Shown one piece after another: positions 45,986-53,842 of a stretch of 64,000 bases of DNA (its first letter is position 1; each line of letters begins with the position of its first letter). The position numbers and the translations under genes were made by a program. Origin of the DNA: Sphingobium sp. WTD-1 (GTDB lineage Bacteria; Pseudomonadota; Alphaproteobacteria; Sphingomonadales; Sphingomonadaceae); NCBI RefSeq assembly GCF_030128825.1, contig NZ_CP119127.1, positions 3,647,501 through 3,711,500 on the forward strand, given 5' to 3'. The notes beneath the pieces are model-generated. The model had not been told where the DNA came from and did not search any database. It was given only the letters and a program-made list of their open reading frames with translations.

Positions 45986-46380
45986 CCGGTCGGCGACGAC
46001 GCGACAAGGGAATTTTCCTACGAAGTTCACAGTGTCGTCGCCCCGTTTTGCGCCATTTTCCCGGCATAGGGTCATCGGAAAGCGACGGCGGTGCGACAAT
46101 CGTGCGCTTGTGAAGCGGCACCGACGCACCGGCGAAGCGACGATCAGGCGACTAGGACGCGACAGGGCGGTTGCGGCGGGCTGTGGCAATGCGGTCGATG
46201 TGGGAGCGACAAGAGCGGCCAATTCCATCCCACAGGGTGGACCAGAAAAATGCCGAGTAGGAAAGACGGCCGGGAAGCGACCGAACCCCGCCATTGCAAG
46301 CGTAGCGAAGCAATGACGATATCGGGTTTTGACGGCTGACGACCACTTGCAGACCTCGGGGCTGCTGATAATCAACCGGT
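45986..46380. other. 395-base non-coding gap with repeated GCGAC motif
   Basis: No convincing coding frame. GCGAC occurs nine times on the plus strand (45993, 46001, 46082, 46093, 46137, 46148, 46159, 46206, 46277). The stretch around 46010-46080 is less GC-rich and looks conserved-like rather than random. A REP-like element follows at 46292. Candidate for an unannotated RNA or regulatory cluster. Confidence 0.4.
46292..46315. repeat. REP-like short palindromic repeat
   Basis: CATTGC and GCAATG arms enclose AAGCGTAGCGAA. The unit closely resembles the dispersed 'CATTGCGAGCGTAGCGAAGCAATG' type repeat known from many proteobacterial intergenic regions (established knowledge; the copy number here cannot be seen from one window). 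Confidence 0.6.
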
Positions 46381-46599
46381 ATGAGCCCAAGAGCATACAT
46401 CATCTGCTTCCCTGCATCGGTAGCAAGCGGGACGGTCGATGAAATGCTTCGGGTAGCTGCCGAATTGGGTGCTATCTCAGTGGGAACCAACGATCGCGAA
46501 TATTTTGTTGTTATCGAGCGATCAGCCGATCTTGAGCGTTTCGACCGGCTCACCTCCGATTGGAAGAAGAGTGAAATGGTTGTCGTTCGACCGCTCTAA
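46381..46599 (+). CDS. Small protein of unknown function
   Basis: 72 residues, lower in GC than its neighbours. Pattern of alternating hydrophobic strands and one helix (AYIICFPASVASGT, DEMLRVAAELGAISVG, REYFVVIERS, SEMVVVRPL), suggesting a small alpha/beta fold without signal peptide or membrane segment. No Shine-Dalgarno before ATG 46381; an in-frame stop shortly upstream rules out a longer start. Not recognised. It follows the repeat-bearing gap and has no operon partner. Confidence 0.5.
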   Translation: MSPRAYIICFPASVASGTVDEMLRVAAELGAISVGTNDREYFVVIERSADLERFDRLTSDWKKSEMVVVRPL

Positions 46600-46628
46600 C
46601 TAAAGTCCGCCAACCACCCAAATCCCCC

Positions 46629-47132
46629 CTACCCCCGAAAGCGGCTCTCGCTTGCCAGTTCCCATGGTCCGCCACGATAGTGCCAGGCGGCCAGGCCCGC
46701 GATCGCCAGCGGGCGAGGATGGAAATCGGCGCGCAATCGGTCGGCCAGCACCCGCGCGACCCTCCGCTCCACCTTGTTCTGCACGGTCAGATGCGGGCGA
46801 AAGCCGGCCTGGTCCTGCGGCGTCAGCAGGCCGGTGAAGGCGTCCGCCAATTCGCCACGCAACGCCGCCAGATCGGGACTGTCGATGCGATAGGCGACCC
46901 CCTGCCCCAATAGCAGCACATCGCCCAGCCGCGCCCGTGGCGTCGGGCCGGCGCATATCTGTTTCATCCGCGTCCTGAGTTCGGGTAGCAGCGAAGGCGG
47001 CAGATGATGGAACAGGGTGACATGCGCCGGCACCTGATTGCGTTCGGGCGGAAAATGGGCGCGGCGCAAGCCATTCGCCCAGGCGAAATCGGCAGCGCCC
47101 AGCAGCGCGGTGACGATGATCGGATCAGCCAG
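46629..47132 (-). CDS. 2'-5' RNA ligase/2H phosphoesterase family protein
   Basis: 167 residues if started at CTG 47132. The two HxT-type motifs of the 2H superfamily are HVTLF and HLTVQN; PPERNQ before the first and RADFHPRPLAI after the second fit the short bacterial RNA-ligase-like branch that hydrolyses or ligates 2'-5' linkages. The only standard start in frame is TTG at 47069, which would remove the first beta-strand (ADPIIVTALLGAADFAW). A strong AGGGAGG (47138-47144) stands 5 bases before CTG 47132, making that codon the likely start. Divergent from the membrane gene at 47240. Confidence 0.75.
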   Translation of the reverse strand: MADPIIVTALLGAADFAWANGLRRAHFPPERNQVPAHVTLFHHLPPSLLPELRTRMKQICAGPTPRARLGDVLLLGQGVAYRIDSPDLAALRGELADAFTGLLTPQDQAGFRPHLTVQNKVERRVARVLADRLRADFHPRPLAIAGLAAWHYRGGPWELASESRFRG

Positions 47133-47239
47133 GACCGCCTCCCTGCAACGCGATGGCGGACTTTCGCCCGGCCGGGACAGGCTATATGATGACAGAAGCC
47201 GCGCCCGGCAAGCAGGCGCGGACCAGGAGGGGAAGCATC

Positions 47240-47659
47240 ATGCGCGCACCGGCATCCTTCGTCATCATCGCCGTCATCCTGCTGCTATGGAACCTGATGG
47301 GGGTCGCCGCCTTCGTCATGCAATATGGCGCCGATCTTGGCGAACTCGCCAAGACCGATCCCGACACCGCCCGCGCCTTTGCCCAGATGCCCGGCTGGGC
47401 CTGGGCCGTCTATGCGATGGCGGTGGGCGCCGGCACGCTGGGCGCGATCGCCCTGCTGTTGCGCCGCCGCGTCGCAGTGCCGCTGTTCCTGCTGTCGCTG
47501 CTCGCGGTGATCGTCCAGTTCGGATACACGTTCCTCGGCACCGACCTGCTGGCGGTGAAGGGCGCGGGCGCGGTGACCTTCCCGGCTGTCATCGTCCTGA
47601 TCGGCATCGGCCAGTGGCTCTACGCCCGCAATCAGGCGGCCAAGGGCCTGCTGCGCTGA
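47240..47659 (+). CDS. Four-helix inner-membrane protein of unknown function
   Basis: 139 residues from ATG 47240, preceded by GGAGGGG. Four hydrophobic helices: about 5-27 (SFVIIAVILLLWNLMGVAAF), 53-74 (WAVYAMAVGAGTLGAIALLL), 80-99 and 115-130. There are no conserved catalytic residues that I can identify and no soluble domain, so function is unknown. It lies convergent to metA with an overlapping hairpin at the stops. Confidence 0.75.
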   Translation: MRAPASFVIIAVILLLWNLMGVAAFVMQYGADLGELAKTDPDTARAFAQMPGWAWAVYAMAVGAGTLGAIALLLRRRVAVPLFLLSLLAVIVQFGYTFLGTDLLAVKGAGAVTFPAVIVLIGIGQWLYARNQAAKGLLR

Positions 47660-47673
47660 TCGGCTCCGATCAG
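47656..47673. terminator. Hairpin spanning both stop codons of convergent genes
   Basis: CTGATCGG / CCGATCAG with a 2-base centre (usable loop 4) overlaps the TGA of the membrane protein gene (47657-47659) and the TGA of metA on the minus strand (47670-47672). Confidence 0.4.
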
Positions 47674-48596
47674 GCCGCGCTCTGCAATATCTCCTGGCCG
47701 ATCATGTCCACGTCGAACGGCGCGGTCTGGTAGAGGTCGTTGATCCAGTTGCCGAACAGCAGATGGGCATGGCTGCGCCAGCGATTTTCCGGCGGCCGGG
47801 TCGGGTCGTCATCCGGGAAATAATGGGCCGGCATCTGGCGGCCGCCATCGCGCGCATATTCGTCGCCCAGGGTGCGCGTGTCATATTCGACATGGTTGAA
47901 CATGTGCAGGAAGCCGTGGCGCGGATCATGCACCAGGCAAGGCCCGGTCTCCGCGCTGTCGGCCAGCAATTGCAGCCCGCGATCGACCGGCAGCGATTCC
48001 CGCCGCACTTCCGACCAGCGCGACACGGGGATCGAGAAATCGTCCGAAAAGCCCCGCAGATAGGGCGAGGCCGGGGCATGGTTGCGATGGCGGAACACGC
48101 CGAACGCCTTGCGCTCCAGCGCGTGTTTCGGAACCCCGTGGAAATGATAAAGCGCCGCCTGCGCCGCCCAGCAGATGCTGAGCGAACGATGCACATGGGT
48201 CTGGGTCCAGTCGAAGATGGCGCGCAGTTCCTGCCAGTAGCGCACCTCCTCGAACGGCAGATGCTCGACCGGCGCGCCGGTGATCAGGAAGCCGTCGAAC
48301 CGCTCGTCGCGCACATCGCTCCAGGCGCGGTAGAAGGACTGCATATGATCGGCGGAGGTGTTGCGCGACACATGGTCGCTGATCCGCACCAGCGTCAGTT
48401 CCACCTGCAGCGGGGAAGCGCCGAGCAGCCGTGCCAACTGCGTCTCGGTATCAATCTTGTTGGGCATCAGGTTCAGCAGCGCGATCCGCAGCGGGCGGAT
48501 ATCCTGCCGCACCGCGTCCGCCTCGCCCATCACGGCAACGCCTTCGGCTTCCAGCGTGCGGCGGGCGGGCAGGTCGTCGGCAATCTTGATCGGCAC
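47670..48596 (-). CDS. metA: Homoserine O-acyltransferase MetA (predicted acetyl-CoA specific)
   Basis: 308 residues from GTG 48596 with AGGAAGGA ahead. Catalytic residues line up with the E. coli numbering: Cys142 ([15 protein letters not shown]), His235 and Glu237 (FNHVEYD). Residue 111 is Glu ([12 protein letters not shown]); in family studies Glu at this site goes with acetyl-CoA and Gly with succinyl-CoA, so the product is predicted to be O-acetylhomoserine, the first committed step to methionine. A candidate SAM riboswitch lies in the leader, which fits feedback control. Cytoplasmic. Confidence 0.95.
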   Translation of the reverse strand: MPIKIADDLPARRTLEAEGVAVMGEADAVRQDIRPLRIALLNLMPNKIDTETQLARLLGASPLQVELTLVRISDHVSRNTSADHMQSFYRAWSDVRDERFDGFLITGAPVEHLPFEEVRYWQELRAIFDWTQTHVHRSLSICWAAQAALYHFHGVPKHALERKAFGVFRHRNHAPASPYLRGFSDDFSIPVSRWSEVRRESLPVDRGLQLLADSAETGPCLVHDPRHGFLHMFNHVEYDTRTLGDEYARDGGRQMPAHYFPDDDPTRPPENRWRSHAHLLFGNWINDLYQTAPFDVDMIGQEILQSAA

Positions 48597-48659
48597 GTCT
48601 CGTCAGTCCTTCCTGGTGGGGCGACGATCGGTGGCTGAGGTCCGCTTTGTTGCCGGATC

Positions 48660-48745
48660 GGCCACATCCTCCCGGATCGGGAGTGCCACCTTGCCCGGAA
48701 CGGCAGGTTGGCGTTGGGCGTCGCCCCAACTCTTGATGCTGCGCT
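48660..48745 (-). ncRNA. Candidate SAM riboswitch (S-box/SAM-clan-like) in metA leader
   Basis: Read on the minus strand the leader has: P1 pairing GCAUC with GAUGU, the conserved string AUCAAGAG, hairpin GUUGGG / CCCAAC, then GCCAACCUGCC pairing with GGCAAGGUGGC (one bulge), and hairpin CUCCCG / CGGGAG. AUCAAGAG, CAACC and AAGGUG are hallmarks of the SAM-I clan but the layout is shorter than the textbook S-box. It ends about 64 bases before the GTG start of metA, whose AGGAAGGA ribosome site could be masked, so translational control is likely. Confidence 0.6.
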
Positions 48746-48804
48746 ATCCCTAGCGCGCGCCGGGCCATGTGGCAAGCCCGGCTATATATCGGCCAAGCCG
48801 GGCT

Positions 48805-49806
48805 TTACAGCTCGCCCCGTGCGCGGCGGATCTCGAACCATTTGCGCACATTCTCATTATGCTGCTGATAGGTGTCGGCGAAGATATGGCCGCCCTTCCC
48901 GTCCGCGACGAAATAGAGCGCATTCGTCTCCGCCGGGTGCAGCACCGCCAGGATCGACAGTCGGCCCGGATTGGCGATCGGCCCCTTGGGCAGGCCGGTC
49001 ATGGCATAGGTGTTGTAATCGTTGACGTCGGCGATCTCGGACTTCTTGATCCGGCGGCCGAGCGGCTTGCCCCTGGTGATCGGATAGATGATCGTCGGGT
49101 CGGCCTGCAGCATCATGTTCTTGCGCAGGCGATTGCTGTAGACGCCGGCGACCATCGGCCGCTCCTTGGCGATCGCGGTTTCCTTCTCGACGATCGAGGC
49201 GAGGATGATCGCCTCCTGGGGCGACTTGGCGATCGTGTTGGGCGCGCGTTCGGCCCAGAGCTTCGCCAGCGCCTTGTCCATCGCCGCCTGCATCCGCTTC
49301 AGCACGGCGGCGCGCGGCTCGCCCTTGTCGAAGGCATAGCTGTCAGGCAGCACGCTGCCCTCCTGCGGCACCGCGACTTCGCCGGTCAGCTCGTCATTGG
49401 CCATCAGCCGTTCCTGCACCAGGATCGACGGCATGCCTTCGGGAATGGTGACCAGCCGGGTCAGCGTCTTGCCGCCCTGCAGGATCGAGAGGATCTCGCT
49501 ATTGCTGGCGCCCTTGGGCAGCACGAACTCGCCGGCCTTGATCGGCTTGGCGCCGCCAAAAACCTTCGCGCGGGTCAGGAAGGCATCGGCCGAACGCACC
49601 GCGCCGGCCGATTTCAGCAGCACCGCGGCATCGGACAGGGTCGATCCCTCCGGCACGACGATGCTGATATCCTGGGTGGCCGGTCCCGTCTCGGTCCAGC
49701 CATGGACGAAGCGGAAACCGACAAAGGCGACAACGGCCAGGCCGATCAGAAGGATGATGCAGCCCAGTCGCCGCACCGGATTTGCGCCGGATCGTCTTGC
49801 CATCAT
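48805..49806 (-). CDS. mltG: Endolytic murein transglycosylase MltG
   Basis: 333 residues from ATG 49806 (49803 and an upstream TTG 49824 are also in frame). A single N-terminal membrane helix (GCIILLIGLAVVAFVGFRF) anchors a periplasmic LysM-like segment and the YceG/MltG catalytic domain; the catalytic glutamate lies in LASIVEKETAI, and YSNRLRKNMMLQADPTIIYPI and DVNDYNTYAMTGLPKGPIANPG are signature blocks. It cleaves nascent glycan strands to set their length. It follows fabF after 180 bases, matching the common alphaproteobacterial acpP-fabF-mltG order. Confidence 0.95.
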   Translation of the reverse strand: MMARRSGANPVRRLGCIILLIGLAVVAFVGFRFVHGWTETGPATQDISIVVPEGSTLSDAAVLLKSAGAVRSADAFLTRAKVFGGAKPIKAGEFVLPKGASNSEILSILQGGKTLTRLVTIPEGMPSILVQERLMANDELTGEVAVPQEGSVLPDSYAFDKGEPRAAVLKRMQAAMDKALAKLWAERAPNTIAKSPQEAIILASIVEKETAIAKERPMVAGVYSNRLRKNMMLQADPTIIYPITRGKPLGRRIKKSEIADVNDYNTYAMTGLPKGPIANPGRLSILAVLHPAETNALYFVADGKGGHIFADTYQQHNENVRKWFEIRRARGEL

Positions 49807-49855
49807 CCCAACTGCCCGACCCAAATAATGCCCAACCGGCTATGGCTTACATGAT

Positions 49856-49975
49856 CCTCCCCCATTGGGGGAGGGGGACCGCGCCCGAAGGGCGTGGTGG
49901 AGGGGTATCCCGCCATCGATAGGGTGATACCCCTCCGTCAGGCCTTCGGCCTGCCACCTCCCCTTTGCAGGGGAA
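49856..49975. repeat. Composite palindromic intergenic repeat (BIME-like)
   Basis: Between mltG and fabF. Nested inverted repeats: CCTCCCCC/GGGGGAGG (49856-49874), CGCCC/GGGCG (49882-49894), GGAGGGGTATC/GATACCCCTCC (49899-49909 and 49926-49936) and CAGGCC/GGCCTG (49939-49953). Two small hairpins with opposite orientation flank the central palindrome, as in paired REP elements. Such modules are widespread in sphingomonad intergenic DNA (established knowledge). It may also end or attenuate the fabF transcript. Confidence 0.7.
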
Positions 49976-49985
49976 GATTGAAAGG

Positions 49986-51245
49986 TCAGATCGCCTTCAT
50001 GATGAGCGAGGCGTTGGTGCCGCCAAAGCCGAACGAGTTGTTCAGCACCGCGCGCACCTTGCGCTCCTTGGCGACGTGCGGGACCAGGTCCACGCCCTTG
50101 CAGCTTTCGCTCGGCTCGTCGAGGTTGAGCGTCGGCGGCACGATCTGGTCGCGCATGGCAAGGATGCAGAAGATGCTCTCCACCGCGCCCGCGCCGCCCA
50201 GCAGATGGCCGATCGCCGACTTGGTCGACGACATCGACATGCTGCCCAGATGATCGCCGAACAGACGCTTGACCGCGCCCAGCTCCAGTTCGTCGCCCAG
50301 CGGGGTCGAAGTGCCATGCGCGTTCACATAGTCGATATCTTCCAGCGCCAGGCCCGAGCGCTTGAGCGCCATCTGCATCGAGCGGAAGCCGCCATTGCCT
50401 TCCGGGTGCGGCGCGGTGACATGATAGGCGTCGCCGGTCAGGCCATAGCCGATGACTTCGGCATAGATTTTCGCGCCGCGCGCCTTGGCCCGCTCATATT
50501 CTTCCAGCACGACCACGCCCGCGCCTTCGCCCATGACGAAGCCGTCACGGTTGACGTCATAGGGACGCGACGCCTTTTCCGGCGTGTCGTTGAAGCCGGT
50601 CGAGAGCGCACGCGCCTGGGCGAAGCCGGCGATGCCGATCGGGCAGATCGCGCTTTCCGCGCCGCCCGCCAGCATCACGTCGGCATCGTCCATCGCGATC
50701 ATGCGCGCAGCGTCGCCAATCGAGTGGGCGCCGGTCGAGCAGGCGGTGACGACGGCATGGTTCGGACCCATCAGGCCATATTTGATCGACACCTGGCCCG
50801 AGATCAGGTTGATCAGGCGACCATGGACGAAGTGCGGCGAAACGCGGTTGGGGCCCTTGTTGGCCAGCACCAGCGATTCGCTTTCAATGCCCGGCAGGCC
50901 ACCGATGCCCGAACCGATCGAGCAGCCGGCGCGCAGGCGCTCTTCTTCCGACATATTGTCCAGCCCCGCGTCGCGCAGCGCCTGGCTGGCGGCGGAAATG
51001 CCATAGACGATGAACGGATCGACCTGGCGCTGGATCTTGTGGTCGACGTCCAGCGAGGCGTCATAGCCATATTCATGATCCGCCGGCTTCACTTCGCAGG
51101 CGATGCGGCACTTGTAATCGGTGGCATCGAAGCGGGTGATCGTCGCCGCGCCGGATTTCGACGCGATGATGTTCTTCCAGGTGGTTTCGACATCCCCGCC
51201 AAGCGGGCTTACCATGCCAAGGCCGGTTACGACGACGCGACGCAT
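49986..51245 (-). CDS. fabF: Beta-ketoacyl-ACP synthase II
   Basis: 419 residues from ATG 51245 (MRRVVVTGLGMVSPLG), with GGAG 7 bases ahead. The catalytic triad is Cys169 (TACSTGAHS), His310 (VNAHGTSTPLGD) and His347 (KSAIGHLLGGAG), the full KAS II set. It extends acyl-ACP by two carbons in type II fatty acid synthesis. acpP lies 178 bases upstream on the same strand and mltG follows, the usual alphaproteobacterial order. Confidence 0.97.
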   Translation of the reverse strand: MRRVVVTGLGMVSPLGGDVETTWKNIIASKSGAATITRFDATDYKCRIACEVKPADHEYGYDASLDVDHKIQRQVDPFIVYGISAASQALRDAGLDNMSEEERLRAGCSIGSGIGGLPGIESESLVLANKGPNRVSPHFVHGRLINLISGQVSIKYGLMGPNHAVVTACSTGAHSIGDAARMIAMDDADVMLAGGAESAICPIGIAGFAQARALSTGFNDTPEKASRPYDVNRDGFVMGEGAGVVVLEEYERAKARGAKIYAEVIGYGLTGDAYHVTAPHPEGNGGFRSMQMALKRSGLALEDIDYVNAHGTSTPLGDELELGAVKRLFGDHLGSMSMSSTKSAIGHLLGGAGAVESIFCILAMRDQIVPPTLNLDEPSESCKGVDLVPHVAKERKVRAVLNNSFGFGGTNASLIMKAI

Positions 51246-51423
51246 ATGCTTGCTCCGAAATTCCAATTTTTGGTTCCGTGCCGCTCATCTAGGCGTTCCA
51301 CACGCACTTGTGAACGGCAGGCCAGATACGAAAAGGCTCCCCAAGCTCCGGGATCACCGGACAGGAGGAGCCAATCCTTGTGCAAGGAGGGCGGCCCGCC
51401 ACCAAAGGCAGGCCGCGAAGCCC

Positions 51424-51657
51424 TTAGGCCTTGCTGTCGATATAGTCGATCGCGTCCTTGACGGTGGCGATCTTCTCAGCCGCATCGTCCGGGATTTCGA
51501 CGCCGAATTCTTCTTCGAACGCCATCACCAGTTCCACGATGTCCAGGCTGTCTGCGCCCAGATCGTCGATGAAGCTGGCGTCCTCGGTCACCTTCTCGGC
51601 TTCGACGCCCAGATGCTCGACGACGATTTTCTTTACGCGATCCGCGGTCTCACTCAT
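51424..51657 (-). CDS. acpP: Acyl carrier protein
   Basis: 77 residues, strongly acidic four-helix protein. The phosphopantetheine serine is Ser37 in [20 protein letters not shown]. It carries growing acyl chains in fatty acid synthesis. Start ATG 51657. In most alphaproteobacteria it follows fabG directly; here it is separated from fabG by an opposite-strand GT87 gene, so it must have its own promoter in the 51658-51864 gap. Confidence 0.98.
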   Translation of the reverse strand: MSETADRVKKIVVEHLGVEAEKVTEDASFIDDLGADSLDIVELVMAFEEEFGVEIPDDAAEKIATVKDAIDYIDSKA

Positions 51658-51864
51658 GAGTGGTCCTTCTTACTGGGTATCGTTGGTGGTTCTGAATAAC
51701 CGTTAAGGCATTGCCCTAGTGCCAAGCCCCGATAGAGGCAAGAGGCAAGGCCGCCAAGCCCCAAGATGGAGCGACAGGCACGTTTCGGCAACAAAAAGAC
51801 CGAAAAAACCCGGAAACAAGGACTTGTTTACCAAAATTTCAGCCGCTTGTGCCAGCAAATAGCC

Positions 51865-53088
51865 ATGATCGACCGCCTGTGCCCCGACCCGTTCATCACT
51901 CCCGAACGGGTCCGAATGACCGCCTGGCTGATGCTGGCAGCAACGCTGATCGGCCTCACCTACCTGTTCGCGACGGCCCATGGCACGGTAGATTCGCTCG
52001 GCCGGCCGCTCGGCACCGACTTTTCCAACGTCTGGACGGCGGGATGGATGGCCGATCAGGGCCAGGCCGCGCAGGCATGGAACTGGCCCGCCCATCATGC
52101 AGTGCAAAAGGCGATCCATCATGATCCCGCCATCCCCTTCTATGGCTGGCATTATCCCCCGCCCTTCCTGATCCTGGCAACGCTGCTGGCGCAAATCCCC
52201 TACACCCCTGCCCTGCTGCTGTGGCAGGGACTGACGCTGGCCGGCGCACTGATGGTCGTCCGCCATGTCCTGCCGGGCCAGCGCGACGCCCTGCTCATCG
52301 CACTCGGCGCACCGGTGGTGATGGTGTGCCTGGGCCATGGCCAGAATGCCTTCATGACCGCCGGCCTGCTGGGCGGCGGCATGGCCCTGCTCGACCGACG
52401 CCCCTGGATCGCCGGCATGCTGCTGGGCGCATTGGTCTACAAACCGCAATTTGCCGTGCTGATCCCGGTGCTGATCATCGCACGCGGCAACGTCCGTGCC
52501 TTCCTGGCCGCCGGCCTGACATCGGCGGGCCTCTGCCTGCTGACATTGCTGATCTGGGGCTGGCCGGTGTGGCAGGCCTTCATCGATTCCCTACCGCTGA
52601 CGCAGCATATCATCATCGAAAATGGCGCCACCGGCTGGGAAAAGATCCAGAGCCCTTTTGCCGCCATTCGCCAGTGGGGCGGCAGCATTCCGGCCGCCTA
52701 TGTGGTGCAGGGTCTGGTGACAGCCATCGCCATCGGTATCGCCGCGCTGATCGCCCGGCGCGGCGCGATGGAAGTGCGGGGTGCCGCGGCACTCAGCGCA
52801 GCGCTGCTCTGCACGCCCTATGTGCTCGATTATGACTATGTGCTGCTGGGGATGGCGATCGCCTTCGTCGCGGCCGACATGGGCAAACGCGGCGCGCTAA
52901 GCTGGGAACGAAGCTGGTTGGCCTATGCCTGGATGGCCCCGCTGTTTGGCCGGGCCGTGTCGGAATGGACCCATGTGCCGGTCAACCTGATCGCCGCGAT
53001 CGCCGTGCTGGCGCTGGCGATGCGGCGCGCCATCCTGCTGGACGGCGCGCTCGCTTATACTCTGCCCGGTCGGACGAAGATCGCCTGA
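51865..53088 (+). CDS. GT87-family (DUF2029) polyprenyl-phosphate-type membrane glycosyltransferase
   Basis: 407 residues from ATG 51865; an earlier in-frame ATG at 51766 would add a lysine-rich, poorly conserved stretch. About nine membrane helices. GT87 features: an acidic first loop with GTDFSNVWTAGWM, AWNWPAHH and FYGWHYPPPFLIL, and LDYDYVLLGMAIAF near the end. Mycobacterial relatives are mannosyltransferases using polyprenyl-phosphate sugar. It stands alone on the plus strand in the middle of the fatty acid synthesis block and ends convergent to fabG. Sugar and acceptor unknown. Confidence 0.85.
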   Translation: MIDRLCPDPFITPERVRMTAWLMLAATLIGLTYLFATAHGTVDSLGRPLGTDFSNVWTAGWMADQGQAAQAWNWPAHHAVQKAIHHDPAIPFYGWHYPPPFLILATLLAQIPYTPALLLWQGLTLAGALMVVRHVLPGQRDALLIALGAPVVMVCLGHGQNAFMTAGLLGGGMALLDRRPWIAGMLLGALVYKPQFAVLIPVLIIARGNVRAFLAAGLTSAGLCLLTLLIWGWPVWQAFIDSLPLTQHIIIENGATGWEKIQSPFAAIRQWGGSIPAAYVVQGLVTAIAIGIAALIARRGAMEVRGAAALSAALLCTPYVLDYDYVLLGMAIAFVAADMGKRGALSWERSWLAYAWMAPLFGRAVSEWTHVPVNLIAAIAVLALAMRRAILLDGALAYTLPGRTKIA

Positions 53089-53104
53089 CCGGCGCGTCGG
53101 TCAG
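53085..53104. terminator. Hairpin spanning both stop codons of GT87 gene and fabG
   Basis: CTGACCG / CGGTCAG with a 6-base loop covers the GT87 TGA (53086-53088) and the fabG TGA on the minus strand (53101-53103). Bidirectional termination is plausible though no T tract follows. Confidence 0.45.
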
Positions 53105-53841
53105 ATCATCGCCATGCCGCCGTTGACGTGCAGGGTCTGGCCGTTGACATAGCCCGCTTCCTTGCTCGCCAGATAGGCGACCGCCGCGCCGATATCGTCG
53201 CCATCGCCCAGGTCGCCGGCCGGGATCTTGGCCAGGATCGTACCCTTCTGGGCATCGTTCAGCGCATCGGTCATGGCCGAACGGATGAAGCCGGGCGCCA
53301 CGCAGTTCACGGTGATGCCGCGGCTCGCCAGTTCCTGGCCCAGCGACTTCGACATGCCGATGATACCCGCTTTCGACGCGCAATAGTTGGACTGGCCCGG
53401 ATTGCCGGTGACGCCCACGACCGAGGTGATCGAAATGATGCGGCCGAAGCGCGCCTTCATCATCGGCTTGGCAGCGGCACGGCACAGGCGGAAGGCGGCT
53501 TCCAGATTGACCGAAATGACCTGCGACCATTCCTCGTCCTTCATGCGCAGGATCAAATTGTCGCGGGTGATGCCGGCATTGTTGACCAGGATATCGATCT
53601 TGCCGCCCAGCGCTTCCACCGCCTGCGGCACCAGCGCGTCGACGGCGGCCGGGTCAGACAGATTGCAGACCAGGGTCTTGTGGTCGCCGCCAAGTTCGGC
53701 GGCAAAGGCCTTGAGCTTTTCCTCATTGCTGCCCGACAGCGCCAGCGTGGCGCCCTGCGCGGCCAGCGCCTTGGCGATGGAGGAACCAATGCCCCCCGAA
53801 GCGCCGGTCACCAGCGCGGTCATTCCCGTCAGATCGAACAT
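53101..53841 (-). CDS. fabG: 3-oxoacyl-ACP reductase
   Basis: 246 residues from ATG 53841 (GGGAGA ahead). Classical short-chain dehydrogenase: NADP site TGASGGIG (12-19), NNAG, and catalytic Ser140, Tyr153, Lys157 (SNYCASKAG). It reduces 3-oxoacyl-ACP with NADPH. The crotonase gene ends one base before its ATG, so translation is coupled. Third gene of a fabD-crotonase-fabG unit. Confidence 0.97.
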   Translation of the reverse strand: MFDLTGMTALVTGASGGIGSSIAKALAAQGATLALSGSNEEKLKAFAAELGGDHKTLVCNLSDPAAVDALVPQAVEALGGKIDILVNNAGITRDNLILRMKDEEWSQVISVNLEAAFRLCRAAAKPMMKARFGRIISITSVVGVTGNPGQSNYCASKAGIIGMSKSLGQELASRGITVNCVAPGFIRSAMTDALNDAQKGTILAKIPAGDLGDGDDIGAAVAYLASKEAGYVNGQTLHVNGGMAMI

Positions 53842-53842
53842 G

